From positions 45,990 to 109,989 of the forward strand of contig JAEWRI010000012.1 of NCBI GenBank assembly GCA_023460085.1: DNA of 64,000 nucleotides. The letters run 5' to 3'. The notes below the pieces were generated by a model, which saw only the letters and a program-made list of their open reading frames with translations, ran no database searches and was not told the origin of the DNA. Positions 7,472 to 15,616 of the stretch are shown here, one piece after another; position 1 is the stretch's first letter, and the number at the start of each line of letters is the position of its first letter. This stretch comes from Bacillota bacterium (GTDB lineage: Bacteria; Bacillota; Clostridia; Christensenellales; SZUA-584). Position numbers and translations under genes: made by a program.

Positions 7472-8577
7472 TGTGCGTCCTCCGCCTGCCAGAATGCATC
7501 CTTCTCCTTCTTTCGGGACAGCTTATCAAACTGGCGAAGCAAATCCCGCTGCTTTTCACTGAGCTTTTGCGGTGTCTCCACGCGCACACGGACGTAAAGA
7601 CTGCCTTTGCGTGAGGAATTGAGATGCTGTATTCCCTTGTCCTTCAGACGAAAGACCGTACCGGTTTGCGTTCCTTCCCCCATTTTGTACTTGGTCTTGC
7701 CCTCCAGCGTCGGAATGATAAGCTCCGCACCCAGCGCCGCGTCCGCAAAGGACACTGGCATATCCAGGTACAGATCGTAGCCCTCGCGCGTAAAGTGCGC
7801 ATGAGGCTGTACTGCGATGTAGAGCTGCAGATCGCCGGGTGGGCCCCCGCGCTGCCCTGCGGCGCCCTCGCCGCGCATATTCAGCACCTGCCCATTGTCG
7901 ATACCCGCAGGGATGTTGATCTTAACGCGCTTCTGCTGCTTTCGGATTCCGCGTCCGCCGCAATCCGCGCAGGGCTCCTTGATGATGGACCCCCTTCCGC
8001 CGCAGTCCGGGCAGTCCACTACGTTGACAAAGCTGCCGAACGCGGTATTCCGCTGCTGACGGAATTGTCCTGTGCCGTTGCACGTATTGCAGGTTTTCGG
8101 CGAAGTCCCCGGCTTCGCGCCAGTACCGCCGCAAGTGTCGCACTTCACGTCCTTATTGAGCGTAATCTCCCGCTCCACACCGAACGCAGCCTCTTCAAAG
8201 GTGATACGCAGTTCCATGCGCATATCCGCGCCGCGCACCGGGCCGGTACGACTCCGCGATGTCCCCCCGCCAAAGAAGGTGTCGAAGATGTCCCCGAAAC
8301 CGCCCATGAAATCACCGAAACCGCCGAAACCACCCGCTCCGCCGCCCTCGAATGCGGCATGTCCATATCGGTCATATTGTCTGCGCTTATCTTCGTCGCT
8401 GAGCACAGAGTAGGCTTCGCTGACCTCTTTGAATTTATCAGCCGCCTCGTCCTTATTATCGCTGTTCACATCGGGATGATACTGCTTCGCGAGCCGCCGG
8501 TATGCCTTGCGGATGTCGTCCGCGCTGGCATCGCGCGTTACGCCCAGTATCTCGTAATAGTCTCTCTTCGCCGCCAA
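7468..8577 (-). CDS. dnaJ: Chaperone DnaJ (Hsp40)
   Basis: DnaJ delivers unfolded clients to DnaK and stimulates its ATPase. It has a J domain with HPD in QYHPDVNSD, a Gly/Phe-rich linker (GGGAGGFGGFGDFMGGFGDIF), four CxxCxGxG zinc repeats (CDTCGGTG, CNTCNGTG, CPDCGGRG, CADCGGRG) and a C-terminal substrate domain. The frame opens at GTG 8589, but TTG 8577 gives the canonical start (MAAKRDYYEILGV) with GAGGTGG 8 bases upstream, so I use TTG (369 residues). It is 129 bases from dnaK; that gap contains a strong hairpin. Confidence 0.95.
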   Translation of the reverse strand: MAAKRDYYEILGVTRDASADDIRKAYRRLAKQYHPDVNSDNKDEAADKFKEVSEAYSVLSDEDKRRQYDRYGHAAFEGGGAGGFGGFGDFMGGFGDIFDTFFGGGTSRSRTGPVRGADMRMELRITFEEAAFGVEREITLNKDVKCDTCGGTGAKPGTSPKTCNTCNGTGQFRQQRNTAFGSFVNVVDCPDCGGRGSIIKEPCADCGGRGIRKQQKRVKINIPAGIDNGQVLNMRGEGAAGQRGGPPGDLQLYIAVQPHAHFTREGYDLYLDMPVSFADAALGAELIIPTLEGKTKYKMGEGTQTGTVFRLKDKGIQHLNSSRKGSLYVRVRVETPQKLSEKQRDLLRQFDKLSRKKEKDAFWQAEDAQ

Positions 8578-8629
8578 AATCTGCACCACCTCATGCGCCG
8601 TAGGCTATGCCCCGGGCCTTCATACATCG

Positions 8630-8667
8630 CTGAAAAGCCAAAGCGTTTTGTCGCTCTGGCTTTTCAG
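8630..8667 (-). repeat. Long hairpin between dnaK and dnaJ
   Basis: Sixteen-base arms (8630-8645 and 8652-8667) pair with a single mismatch around a 6-base loop. No T run follows on either strand, so it is not a classical terminator. It may set the dnaK:dnaJ transcript ratio or protect an RNA end. Confidence 0.7.
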
Positions 8668-8674
8668 GCATTTC

Positions 8675-8680
8675 ATTATA
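8675..8680 (-). promoter_or_regulatory. Possible -10 box for a dnaJ promoter
   Basis: TATAAT on the minus strand in the dnaK-dnaJ gap, without a good -35. If used, transcription would start near 8668, at the base of the hairpin just downstream. Confidence 0.3.
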
Positions 8681-8706
8681 TCATATTACCGGGTGTTGAA
8701 AACGGT

Positions 8707-10575
8707 TTATTTGTTATTCTTGTCGTCGTCCACGACTTCATAATCCGCATCCACCACATCATCTTCTTTGGGCGCACTGCCCGCGTCCGCGCCCGGCTGC
8801 GCTCCGCCCTGGAAACCGCCGCCCGCCGCGTTCCCCTGCGCGTTGGCCTGGCTGTACACCTTGCCGAATACGTCGTACGACACCTGCGAGAGCGTATCGG
8901 TTGCAGCCTTGATGGCATCGGTATCGGTGCCCGCCAGCGCGCTCTTAACGTTGGAAATCTCGGCATCAATCTTGCCCTTGTCTTCGCTGCTTACCTTGTC
9001 TCCCAAATCCTTTACCGTCTTCTCGGTCTGGAATACCAGCGAGTCGGCGGTGTTGCGAATCTCCACGCGCTCTTTTTCCTTCTTATCCTCAGCGGCAAAC
9101 TTCTCGGCGTCCTTGACGGCTTTGTCGATGTCGTCCTTGGACATGTTGGTTGAAGCTGTGATTGTCACCTTCTGCTCATTGCCGGTGCCCAAATCCTTCG
9201 CCGATACGTGCACGATGCCGTTGGCGTCGATATCAAAGCTGACTTCGATCTGCGGTACACCGCGCGGTGCCGGAGGAATCCCCGTCAGATTGAAGCGGCC
9301 CAGCGTCTTGTTGTGGGACGCCATCTCGCGTTCACCCTGCAGCACGTGAATTTCAACGCTCGTCTGTCCATCCGCCGCAGTGGAGAACACCTGGCTCTTT
9401 TTGGTAGGAATGGTCGTGTTGCGCTCGATGAGCTTGGTGGATACGCCGCCCAGCGTCTCGATGCCCAGCGACAGCGGGGTTACATCCAGCAGCACGATGT
9501 CGTTGACCTCGCCGCCGATGACGCCCGCCTGTATGGCCGCGCCGACAGCCACGCACTCATCCGGGTTAATCCCCTTGTAAGGTTCCTTGCCCGTCAGTTC
9601 CTTCACCTTATCCTGCACGGCGGGAATACGCGTGGAACCGCCAACAAGTATGACCTTCTTGAGATCGTTTGACGACACATTCGCGTCGGCCATCGCCTTG
9701 CGGGTAGGCTCCACGGTCGCCTGCACGAGATCCGACGTCAGTTCGTTGAACTTGGCACGCGTCAGCGTCATGTCAAGGTGCTTCGGGCCGGAGGCGTCTG
9801 CCGTGATGAACGGCAGGTTGATACTCGCCTGCAGCACGCCGGAAAGCTCGATCTTGGCCTTTTCCCCGGCTTCCTTAATACGCTGCATCGCCATCTTGTC
9901 CTTGGAAAGGTCGATACCGCTGCTCTTTTTAAACTCCGATACGATGTAATCCATGACCTTCTGGTCGAAGTCGTCGCCGCCGAGGCGCGTGTTGCCGTTG
10001 GTCGCGAGCACTTCAAATACACCGTCACCGATGTCCAGTATGGAAACGTCGAACGTGCCGCCGCCCAGGTCGAACACGAGTATCTTCTGCTCTTCTTCCT
10101 TGTCGATGCCGTAGGCCAGCGATGCCGCCGTGGGTTCGTTAATGATGCGCTGCACATTGAGGCCCGCTATCCTTCCCGCATCCTTCGTTGCCTGACGCTG
10201 GCTGTCGGAGAAATAAGCCGGAACCGTGATCACCGCGTCGGAAACTTTTTCGCCCAGGTACGCTTCCGCATCCGCTTTCAGCTTCTGCAGTATCATCGCC
10301 GAGATTTCCTGCGGCGTATAATTCTTGTCGTCGATATGAACCTTCCTGTCGGTACCCATATCGCGCTTGATGGAGCTGATCGTCCTGTCGGGGTTTGTGA
10401 TCGCCTGATTCTTTGCCACTTTGCCCACAAGGCGCTCGCCCGTATTAGAAAATGCCACCACCGACGGTGTGGTACGGCTGCCCTCCGCGTTAACTATTAC
10501 TGTAGGCTCGCCGCCTTCCATCACGGCGACGCACGAGTTTGTCGTTCCCAAATCGATACCAATAATTTTACCCAT
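8707..10575 (-). CDS. dnaK: Chaperone DnaK (Hsp70)
   Basis: This 622-residue Hsp70 has all the signatures: IGIDLGTTNSCVAV at the N-terminus, VFDLGGGTFDVS (about residue 168-179) and VILVGGSTRIPAVQ (about 310) in the ATPase domain. These are followed by the substrate-binding domain (NTTIPTKKSQVFSTA) and a helical lid ending in a Gly/Gln-rich acidic tail. It lies between grpE and dnaJ in the CIRCE-controlled operon. ATG 10575 follows GGGAGGAAGC. Confidence 0.98.
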   Translation of the reverse strand: MGKIIGIDLGTTNSCVAVMEGGEPTVIVNAEGSRTTPSVVAFSNTGERLVGKVAKNQAITNPDRTISSIKRDMGTDRKVHIDDKNYTPQEISAMILQKLKADAEAYLGEKVSDAVITVPAYFSDSQRQATKDAGRIAGLNVQRIINEPTAASLAYGIDKEEEQKILVFDLGGGTFDVSILDIGDGVFEVLATNGNTRLGGDDFDQKVMDYIVSEFKKSSGIDLSKDKMAMQRIKEAGEKAKIELSGVLQASINLPFITADASGPKHLDMTLTRAKFNELTSDLVQATVEPTRKAMADANVSSNDLKKVILVGGSTRIPAVQDKVKELTGKEPYKGINPDECVAVGAAIQAGVIGGEVNDIVLLDVTPLSLGIETLGGVSTKLIERNTTIPTKKSQVFSTAADGQTSVEIHVLQGEREMASHNKTLGRFNLTGIPPAPRGVPQIEVSFDIDANGIVHVSAKDLGTGNEQKVTITASTNMSKDDIDKAVKDAEKFAAEDKKEKERVEIRNTADSLVFQTEKTVKDLGDKVSSEDKGKIDAEISNVKSALAGTDTDAIKAATDTLSQVSYDVFGKVYSQANAQGNAAGGGFQGGAQPGADAGSAPKEDDVVDADYEVVDDDKNNK

Positions 10576-10604
10576 GGATGCTTCCTCCCTTTATTTCAAC
10601 TATA

Positions 10605-11213
10605 TTATTTGCTTACAGATACCATACTGTGCCGAAGCACTTTATCGTCCAGCGCGTAGCCCTTTTGCATTACGCCGGTGACGATGCCTGCCTGTTGGCC
10701 CTCCGCCGCGTCCTCCAGCGAAATGGCCTGATGTACATTCGGGTCGAACGCTTCTCCCAGCGCAGGTATTTCCTTCACGCCAAAGGACACTACGGCGTCT
10801 GCCAGCTGACGGTATACCATCTGCATGCCCTTGACAAAAGAGTCTTCACAATCCTCACCATAAGGCTCCAGCGCGCGTTCAAAATTGTCCAGAACCGGCA
10901 GTATTCTTGTAACCACCTCCGCCTGTCCATCCCGATTGGCACATGCCGCCGCCGTCATGCTGCGTTTCTTGTAGTTGTTGAAGTCACTGAAGGTGCGAAG
11001 ATATTTATCCTTAAAGTCGTCTCTTTCCTTCTCCGCGGCCTCCAGCGCCGCTTCCAGCCGATGACTGTGCTTTGCACCCTTCTTCTGATCTCTGGCCTCT
11101 GCGGCAGAAGCCGCATCCTGCTCCGCAGCCGCCTGCGGCTGCTCCTTCACTTCATTCGTTTCCGACTGCTCCACATCTCCCTGCTCTTTCGATTTATCCA
11201 TTTCTTCGCTCAT
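10605..11213 (-). CDS. grpE: Nucleotide exchange factor GrpE
   Basis: GrpE releases ADP from DnaK. The 202-residue protein has a charged, low-complexity N-terminus, a long coiled-coil helix (about 50-110, including FKDKYLRTFSDFNNYKKRS) and the C-terminal beta domain (ILPVLDNFERAL ... VNPHQ-like FDPNVHQAIS). I chose ATG 11213, 8 bases after GGCGGT; an in-frame GTG at 11222 lies too near the hrcA stop. The stop is 30 bases before dnaK. Confidence 0.95.
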   Translation of the reverse strand: MSEEMDKSKEQGDVEQSETNEVKEQPQAAAEQDAASAAEARDQKKGAKHSHRLEAALEAAEKERDDFKDKYLRTFSDFNNYKKRSMTAAACANRDGQAEVVTRILPVLDNFERALEPYGEDCEDSFVKGMQMVYRQLADAVVSFGVKEIPALGEAFDPNVHQAISLEDAAEGQQAGIVTGVMQKGYALDDKVLRHSMVSVSK

Positions 11214-11228
11214 CCGTATCACCGCCTT

Positions 11229-12269
11229 TTATTCGTCCGTCTCGATGAAATTTGTCAATATACTGTCAAGGCTGCTGCCGACATATCCCAGTATCGAAAC
11301 AATTTTCGCATAATCCATACGCGTGGGGCCAATCACACCGAATGAACCCAGTGCGCGCCCTCCCAGTTTGTACGTCGCGGTAACGACGCTCATATCATAA
11401 AGCTCCTGCGCTTCATTCTCTGTGCCGATGGTGATGGAAAATTCGAGCTGCGTCGCCTTTTTCATCATGTCATAGAGCATTTCCTTGGTCTCCAGCAGCG
11501 ATACAAAGTTCTTCGCCCTGTCGAGGCTCATATACTCCGGATAGTCGATGATGTTCTGCGTACCCGAGAGCACGATGCCGCGCTCTCCCTGAGGTTCCAC
11601 GCTGCTCTCTATCACCTGCAGCACCTCAGCCACAAACCGCGCGTTCTCCTGTGCGCGATCGCGCACGCACGACACGAGATCCTGCTCCGCGTCCTCCAGC
11701 GTCTTGCCTGTCAGCTTGTCGGTCAGCATGTTGGATATCATCTCCAGGCAGTCGGGCGGAGTTCCTTCCGGTATCGTAATCATCGTATCCTTTACAAGGC
11801 CCGCGCTCGTTACCACGAGAAGTATCGCCTTCTTCTCCGTAATACGCACGATCTGTATCCGCCGGATCTGCGACTTTTTGAGCTGCGGCTTCAACACCAT
11901 AGAGATGTGGTGTGTGGTATCGGACAGCACCTGCGCGGCGCGCTCCATCACCTGCTCAATCTCTGATACGCGGTTCTCGAAATAGCCGCGGATACGCCGT
12001 GCTTCCTCCGAGTTCAGCCTTACCACGTTCATGAGCCTATCCACATAAAACCGGTACGCTTTGTTGGAGGGTACCCGCCCCGCCGAGGTATGGGGCTGCT
12101 CCAGATATCCCATTTCCTCCAGATCGGCCATCTCGTTGCGTATCGTTGCCGAACTTAAATCGATGCCATGCTTCCTGGAAATCGTGCGCGAGCCAATCGG
12201 AAGGCCGGTCATGATATAGTCGTCGATGACCGCTTTTAGAATATTCAGTTTCCTTTCATTCAATTCCAT
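11229..12269 (-). CDS. hrcA: Heat-inducible transcription repressor HrcA
   Basis: HrcA represses class I heat-shock genes by binding CIRCE, and its activity depends on GroEL. The 346-residue protein has the N-terminal winged helix (LNERKLNILKAVIDDYIMTGLPIGSRTIS ... LSSATIRNEMADLEEMGYL) and the GAF-like HrcA core. The frame is open to 12293, but that lies within the CIRCE palindrome; ATG 12269 with GGGAAGG 7 bases upstream is the sensible start. It is the first gene of the operon, so it is autoregulated. Confidence 0.96.
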   Translation of the reverse strand: MELNERKLNILKAVIDDYIMTGLPIGSRTISRKHGIDLSSATIRNEMADLEEMGYLEQPHTSAGRVPSNKAYRFYVDRLMNVVRLNSEEARRIRGYFENRVSEIEQVMERAAQVLSDTTHHISMVLKPQLKKSQIRRIQIVRITEKKAILLVVTSAGLVKDTMITIPEGTPPDCLEMISNMLTDKLTGKTLEDAEQDLVSCVRDRAQENARFVAEVLQVIESSVEPQGERGIVLSGTQNIIDYPEYMSLDRAKNFVSLLETKEMLYDMMKKATQLEFSITIGTENEAQELYDMSVVTATYKLGGRALGSFGVIGPTRMDYAKIVSILGYVGSSLDSILTNFIETDE

Positions 12270-12286
12270 TTTCGCGCCTTCCCTTG

Positions 12287-12313
12287 TTAGCACTCATCCG
12301 CTTCGAGTGCTAA
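12287..12313 (-). promoter_or_regulatory. CIRCE operator (HrcA binding site)
   Basis: TTAGCACTC-N9-GAGTGCTAA with both arms perfect. It lies at the expected transcription start of hrcA, 18 bases before the start codon. Confidence 0.97.
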
Positions 12314-12325
12314 CACCATGCCATA

Positions 12326-12354
12326 AAAATAGCACTGAATGGTCAAAAAGTCAA
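12326..12354 (-). promoter_or_regulatory. Housekeeping promoter of hrcA-grpE-dnaK-dnaJ
   Basis: On the minus strand TTGACT (12354-12349), a 17-base spacer, then TATTTT (12331-12326). Transcription would begin about 12319, placing CIRCE at the very start of the RNA. Confidence 0.75.
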
Positions 12355-12455
12355 TAGCCTCGATTCTGTTCATACTTATTTTATAAATTGGCCATTCAGT
12401 TTCCTCTCGGGTTTTGTACCGGCAGGATATTAATGCCGATATGTCACTTGATACC

Positions 12456-12478
12456 AATAATGTAGTTTGTACATTATT
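12456..12478 (+). promoter_or_regulatory. Inverted repeat over a candidate promoter of the EAL-GGDEF gene
   Basis: AATAATGTA-gtttg-TACATTATT, nine perfect base pairs. A weak promoter TTGATA (12449-12454)-N15-TACATT (12470-12475) overlaps it. The gap from the CIRCE (12313) to the GTG at 12632 is about 318 bases; besides the hrcA promoter and this palindrome I see only a shorter 6-bp repeat (TTCGGA 12490-12495 / TCCGAA 12507-12512). Confidence 0.4.
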
Positions 12479-12631
12479 TCTGGCGGTATTTCGGATATGC
12501 CTAATGTCCGAACATTTTTTATCCGATAAACAGTTTAAGTGAACCACAAACTTGGCACCATGGGCGACGATGCCTTTGTGAGATTGTTTTTCAATCTGTC
12601 AGAGGCTTTTCTTATTTGGAGGGCAGATAAG

Positions 12632-14491
12632 GTGGCAGCAGTAAATACAACCATAATAAATCCCAAACCCGATGTACAGGATATCATCCTGAATCGCCGG
12701 CTTGTTTCCTGTTTTCAGCAAATCGTTTCCGTAAGCCGGAAGACGGTAATCGGCGTTGAGGGCCTGATCCGGGGAGTTGACGTCAATACCAACGCGTTGA
12801 TTTTCCCCAAGGTGCTGTTTGAAGCTGCCAAAGAGGTAAAGCTCGCTCTCCAACTCGATCGCGCATGCCGGGATACCATACTGGAGGCTTTCAGCGAAAT
12901 CCATCAAAGCGACCCGGACAAGCTGCTGTTTTTGAATCTTGACGCATCCATATTGGAAGTCTCCGCGGGATCGGGCTACCTTCTCAATCAGGTGCAGCAG
13001 TACCACATCGATCCGCACAACGTCGTCATTGAAATCAGTGAAAAGGATGTTATCAGCAGTGCTACGCTAAAAAAGTTTGCCGATACGTACCGCAAACACG
13101 GCTTTATGGTCGCCCTTGACGATGTTGGTACCGGTTTTTCCAATATGGACAGGATTCTGCTTGTAAAGCCCGATATCATCAAGATCGATATCTCATTGAT
13201 TAAAAACATCCACCACGACTTTTATAAACAGGGCGTATTCAAATCGCTCGTTATCATGGCGAACAAAATCGGTGCGCTGGTGATTGCGGAAGGGGTTGAA
13301 AACGAAGATGACGCGGTGCAGGTTCTCCGGTTGGGCGGACATATGATACAGGGGTTCTACTTTTCCATACCCCTTCAAATCACCAGCAGCGCTTTGCTTT
13401 TCCAAAACATCCGTATCGAGCAGCTTAATCAACGTTTCAACGAATACATTAATCTGCAATATATGCGGGAAAAGAACAAATATAAATGCTGCAATCAAAT
13501 CGTCCGACAGGCTGTACAGACGCTTTCGGGCGCGCGCTGCGGCGAGTATGAAACCCGGCTTACTGAAATCACCGCAGGTTCTGTCGAAATGGAATGCGCG
13601 TACATACTGGACAGCACGGGCGTACAGATCAGTGAAACGGTATGCGGCCGCCGAGAGAGCAGCGCCGCGGATAACCGCATTTTCTACTCCGCGGTTAAGG
13701 GAACGGATCACTCCATGGAGAAATACTATTATCCGCTCATCAACGCCAAGCGCCGCCAGTTTGCGACCGAACCGTATATTTCCCTCGCCACGGGCAACCT
13801 TTGCATCACGGTTTCCGCCATTTTCTATAACGCCGACAATGCAAAGTGTATACTCTGCGCTGATTTTACCACCACCGAAGATTCCTATAATATTGAGCTG
13901 CGCGGCCCCGTCCTCAGCCCTGTCCTCAGCGAAAAGCATGAAATGGCCGGGCTGCTGAACCAGATGAGCGAAGCGCTGATCACCGACAGCCTGACCGGCG
14001 CGTATAACCGGCGTTACATCGACGAACGGCTGCTGATCGACATTTACAACGCATCGCTCTGCCGCCAGCCCCTGTCCATCATATTGGCTGATGTGGACTG
14101 GTTTAAGGATGTTAATGACCAATATGGCCATCTTGCGGGGGATCATGTGCTCAGGGAATTGGTTCAGCTTTCAAGAAACAGTATACGCCAGGATACGGAC
14201 TGGATTGCCCGCTATGGCGGCGACGAATTTCTGATCGTTCTGGTTAATGCGGACGAGACTGCCGCCCGCAGGGTTTCCGAAGACATCCGCTGCGCCTGCG
14301 AACAAGCTGCGGTAGCGTATGGAAACGCCACCATCCGTTTCACGGTCAGCATGGGTACCTATACGCTGCATTCGACCGACATCTCTTCGGACGAACTCAT
14401 CCGCCTCGCGGACCAGAATTTATATGTTGCGAAGAATTGCGGAAGAAACCGTTCCGTCGATATGCTTGAAGCGTCAGAATGCGGCAGGTAA
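12632..14491 (+). CDS. Bifunctional c-di-GMP protein, EAL then GGDEF
   Basis: Cyclic di-GMP turnover protein with domains in the order EAL (about residues 15-260), a divergent sensor-like middle (about 290-430) and C-terminal GGDEF (about 450-615). The EAL catalytic positions appear intact: E in GVEGLIRG (EGL variant), N in FLNLD, E in VIEISE, DD in ALDDVGTG, K in IIKID, E in AEGVE and Q in IQGFYFSIP. The cyclase has DVDWFKDVNDQYGH and YGGDEF; the RxxD inhibitory site lacks its Arg at the usual place (QDTD). The frame is open from 12539, but GTG 12632 has GGAGGG 8 bases upstream (619 residues). No membrane segments are seen. Confidence 0.88.
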   Translation: MAAVNTTIINPKPDVQDIILNRRLVSCFQQIVSVSRKTVIGVEGLIRGVDVNTNALIFPKVLFEAAKEVKLALQLDRACRDTILEAFSEIHQSDPDKLLFLNLDASILEVSAGSGYLLNQVQQYHIDPHNVVIEISEKDVISSATLKKFADTYRKHGFMVALDDVGTGFSNMDRILLVKPDIIKIDISLIKNIHHDFYKQGVFKSLVIMANKIGALVIAEGVENEDDAVQVLRLGGHMIQGFYFSIPLQITSSALLFQNIRIEQLNQRFNEYINLQYMREKNKYKCCNQIVRQAVQTLSGARCGEYETRLTEITAGSVEMECAYILDSTGVQISETVCGRRESSAADNRIFYSAVKGTDHSMEKYYYPLINAKRRQFATEPYISLATGNLCITVSAIFYNADNAKCILCADFTTTEDSYNIELRGPVLSPVLSEKHEMAGLLNQMSEALITDSLTGAYNRRYIDERLLIDIYNASLCRQPLSIILADVDWFKDVNDQYGHLAGDHVLRELVQLSRNSIRQDTDWIARYGGDEFLIVLVNADETAARRVSEDIRCACEQAAVAYGNATIRFTVSMGTYTLHSTDISSDELIRLADQNLYVAKNCGRNRSVDMLEASECGR

Positions 14492-15616
14492 ACATTCAAG
14501 GAATGTTCCGATGAGCGCGTTCTGAAGATCGAAGCCCTTGAGCGTAGGGCGCACTCCTGCGGAATTCGCGAGGGTCAGACCCGCATACTGTGTAGCGTCA
14601 ATCGCTGCTTCAAACCGTTTAAAAAAATCATCTTGGAAATGAGCGTTGTAGTCCGCTGCTTCGATGCCCGCCGCAAGGCGCAGCCGGAGCATCAGGTACT
14701 CCGTTCTCTCGTCCTCAGGCGACAGCGTATCCTCTTGCGCGACGGGTCTCTCCCCCGTCCCTGTGCAGCGCAGATACTCGTCGAGGCTCTCCGTGTTGGA
14801 TTGGCGCGTGGTTATGCCGTCGCGCAAGCAGGAGTGTGCGGCGACCCCCAAGCCGAGATATTCTCCGCCCATCCAATATTTCAGATTGTGGCGGCATTCA
14901 AAGCCCGGAAGCGCAAAATTGGAGGTTTCATAGTGAGCATACCCCGCATGCTGCAGTATCTCAACCGCCGCATGGTACATGGCGCGGTCTTCTTCCTCAT
15001 CCGCACCGGAAAACTCCGCCGCCAGCCGGGTACCTTCCTCCAGCTTCAGCGAATAGCACGATATGTGCTGCATCCCTGAGCCGACAAGGCTGTGCATTGT
15101 TTCCCTATAACTTTCGGCGGACTGCCCGGGCAGCGCGAATATGGTATCCGCATTGATGTTCTTAAAGAAAATGCGGGCGGTTTCCAGGGCCGCCGTAAAC
15201 TGCGCGTAAGTGTGCCGCCGCCCAATGGCGGAAAGCAGCGCGTCGTCGTGCGTCTGAAGGCCGAGGCTCAGCCGGTTGACGCCGCACTCCGCATAGCCCG
15301 CCAGCTTCTCTTCATCCAGTGTCTCCGGGTTGGCTTCCGCCGTGACTTCTTCCGCGGCCCAATTGCATTCGTCACGAAGGCCCGAAAGCAACCGCGCCAT
15401 CTGTGACGCGGAAAGCAGCGAAGGCGTGCCGCCGCCGATGAATACCGTATCCACGGTACGGCTTTGCAGCACGTCCGCATACAGCCCGGCTTCCTTCAGC
15501 ACCGCGCCGATATACGCATCCATATCGGCTTCCCGGCCCGGATAGGATATAAAGTCGCAATAGTAACACTTGCGGCGGCAAAACGGGATATGAACGTATA
15601 ATCCCAGCGACTTCAT
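14474..15616 (-). CDS. hemW: Heme chaperone HemW (radical SAM, coproporphyrinogen oxidase-like)
   Basis: HemW binds heme and is related to the anaerobic coproporphyrinogen III oxidase HemN. The 380-residue protein begins KSLGLYVHIPFCRRKCYYCDF, which contains the radical-SAM CxxxCxxC motif, and continues with IGGGTPSLL and the HemN C-terminal domain. It lacks the N-terminal extension expected for true HemN. ATG 15616 overlaps the lepA stop (TGATG), and lepA-hemW is a conserved pair in Firmicutes. The 3' end overlaps the convergent EAL-GGDEF gene by 18 bases. Confidence 0.92.
   Translation of the reverse strand: MKSLGLYVHIPFCRRKCYYCDFISYPGREADMDAYIGAVLKEAGLYADVLQSRTVDTVFIGGGTPSLLSASQMARLLSGLRDECNWAAEEVTAEANPETLDEEKLAGYAECGVNRLSLGLQTHDDALLSAIGRRHTYAQFTAALETARIFFKNINADTIFALPGQSAESYRETMHSLVGSGMQHISCYSLKLEEGTRLAAEFSGADEEEDRAMYHAAVEILQHAGYAHYETSNFALPGFECRHNLKYWMGGEYLGLGVAAHSCLRDGITTRQSNTESLDEYLRCTGTGERPVAQEDTLSPEDERTEYLMLRLRLAAGIEAADYNAHFQDDFFKRFEAAIDATQYAGLTLANSAGVRPTLKGFDLQNALIGTFLECLPAAF

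Noticed and set aside
8630..8667. dnaK-dnaJ hairpin as a rho-independent terminator
   Set aside because: No T run follows on either strand, and dnaJ must be expressed with dnaK; listed as a hairpin instead.
7624..9153. 509-codon plus-strand open frame over dnaJ/dnaK
   Set aside because: It is antisense to two unmistakable chaperone genes, has no recognisable domain, and is a by-product of high GC.
12287..12547. 86-codon minus-strand frame upstream of hrcA
   Set aside because: It runs through the hrcA promoter and CIRCE operator and encodes no known motif; regulatory DNA explains the region.
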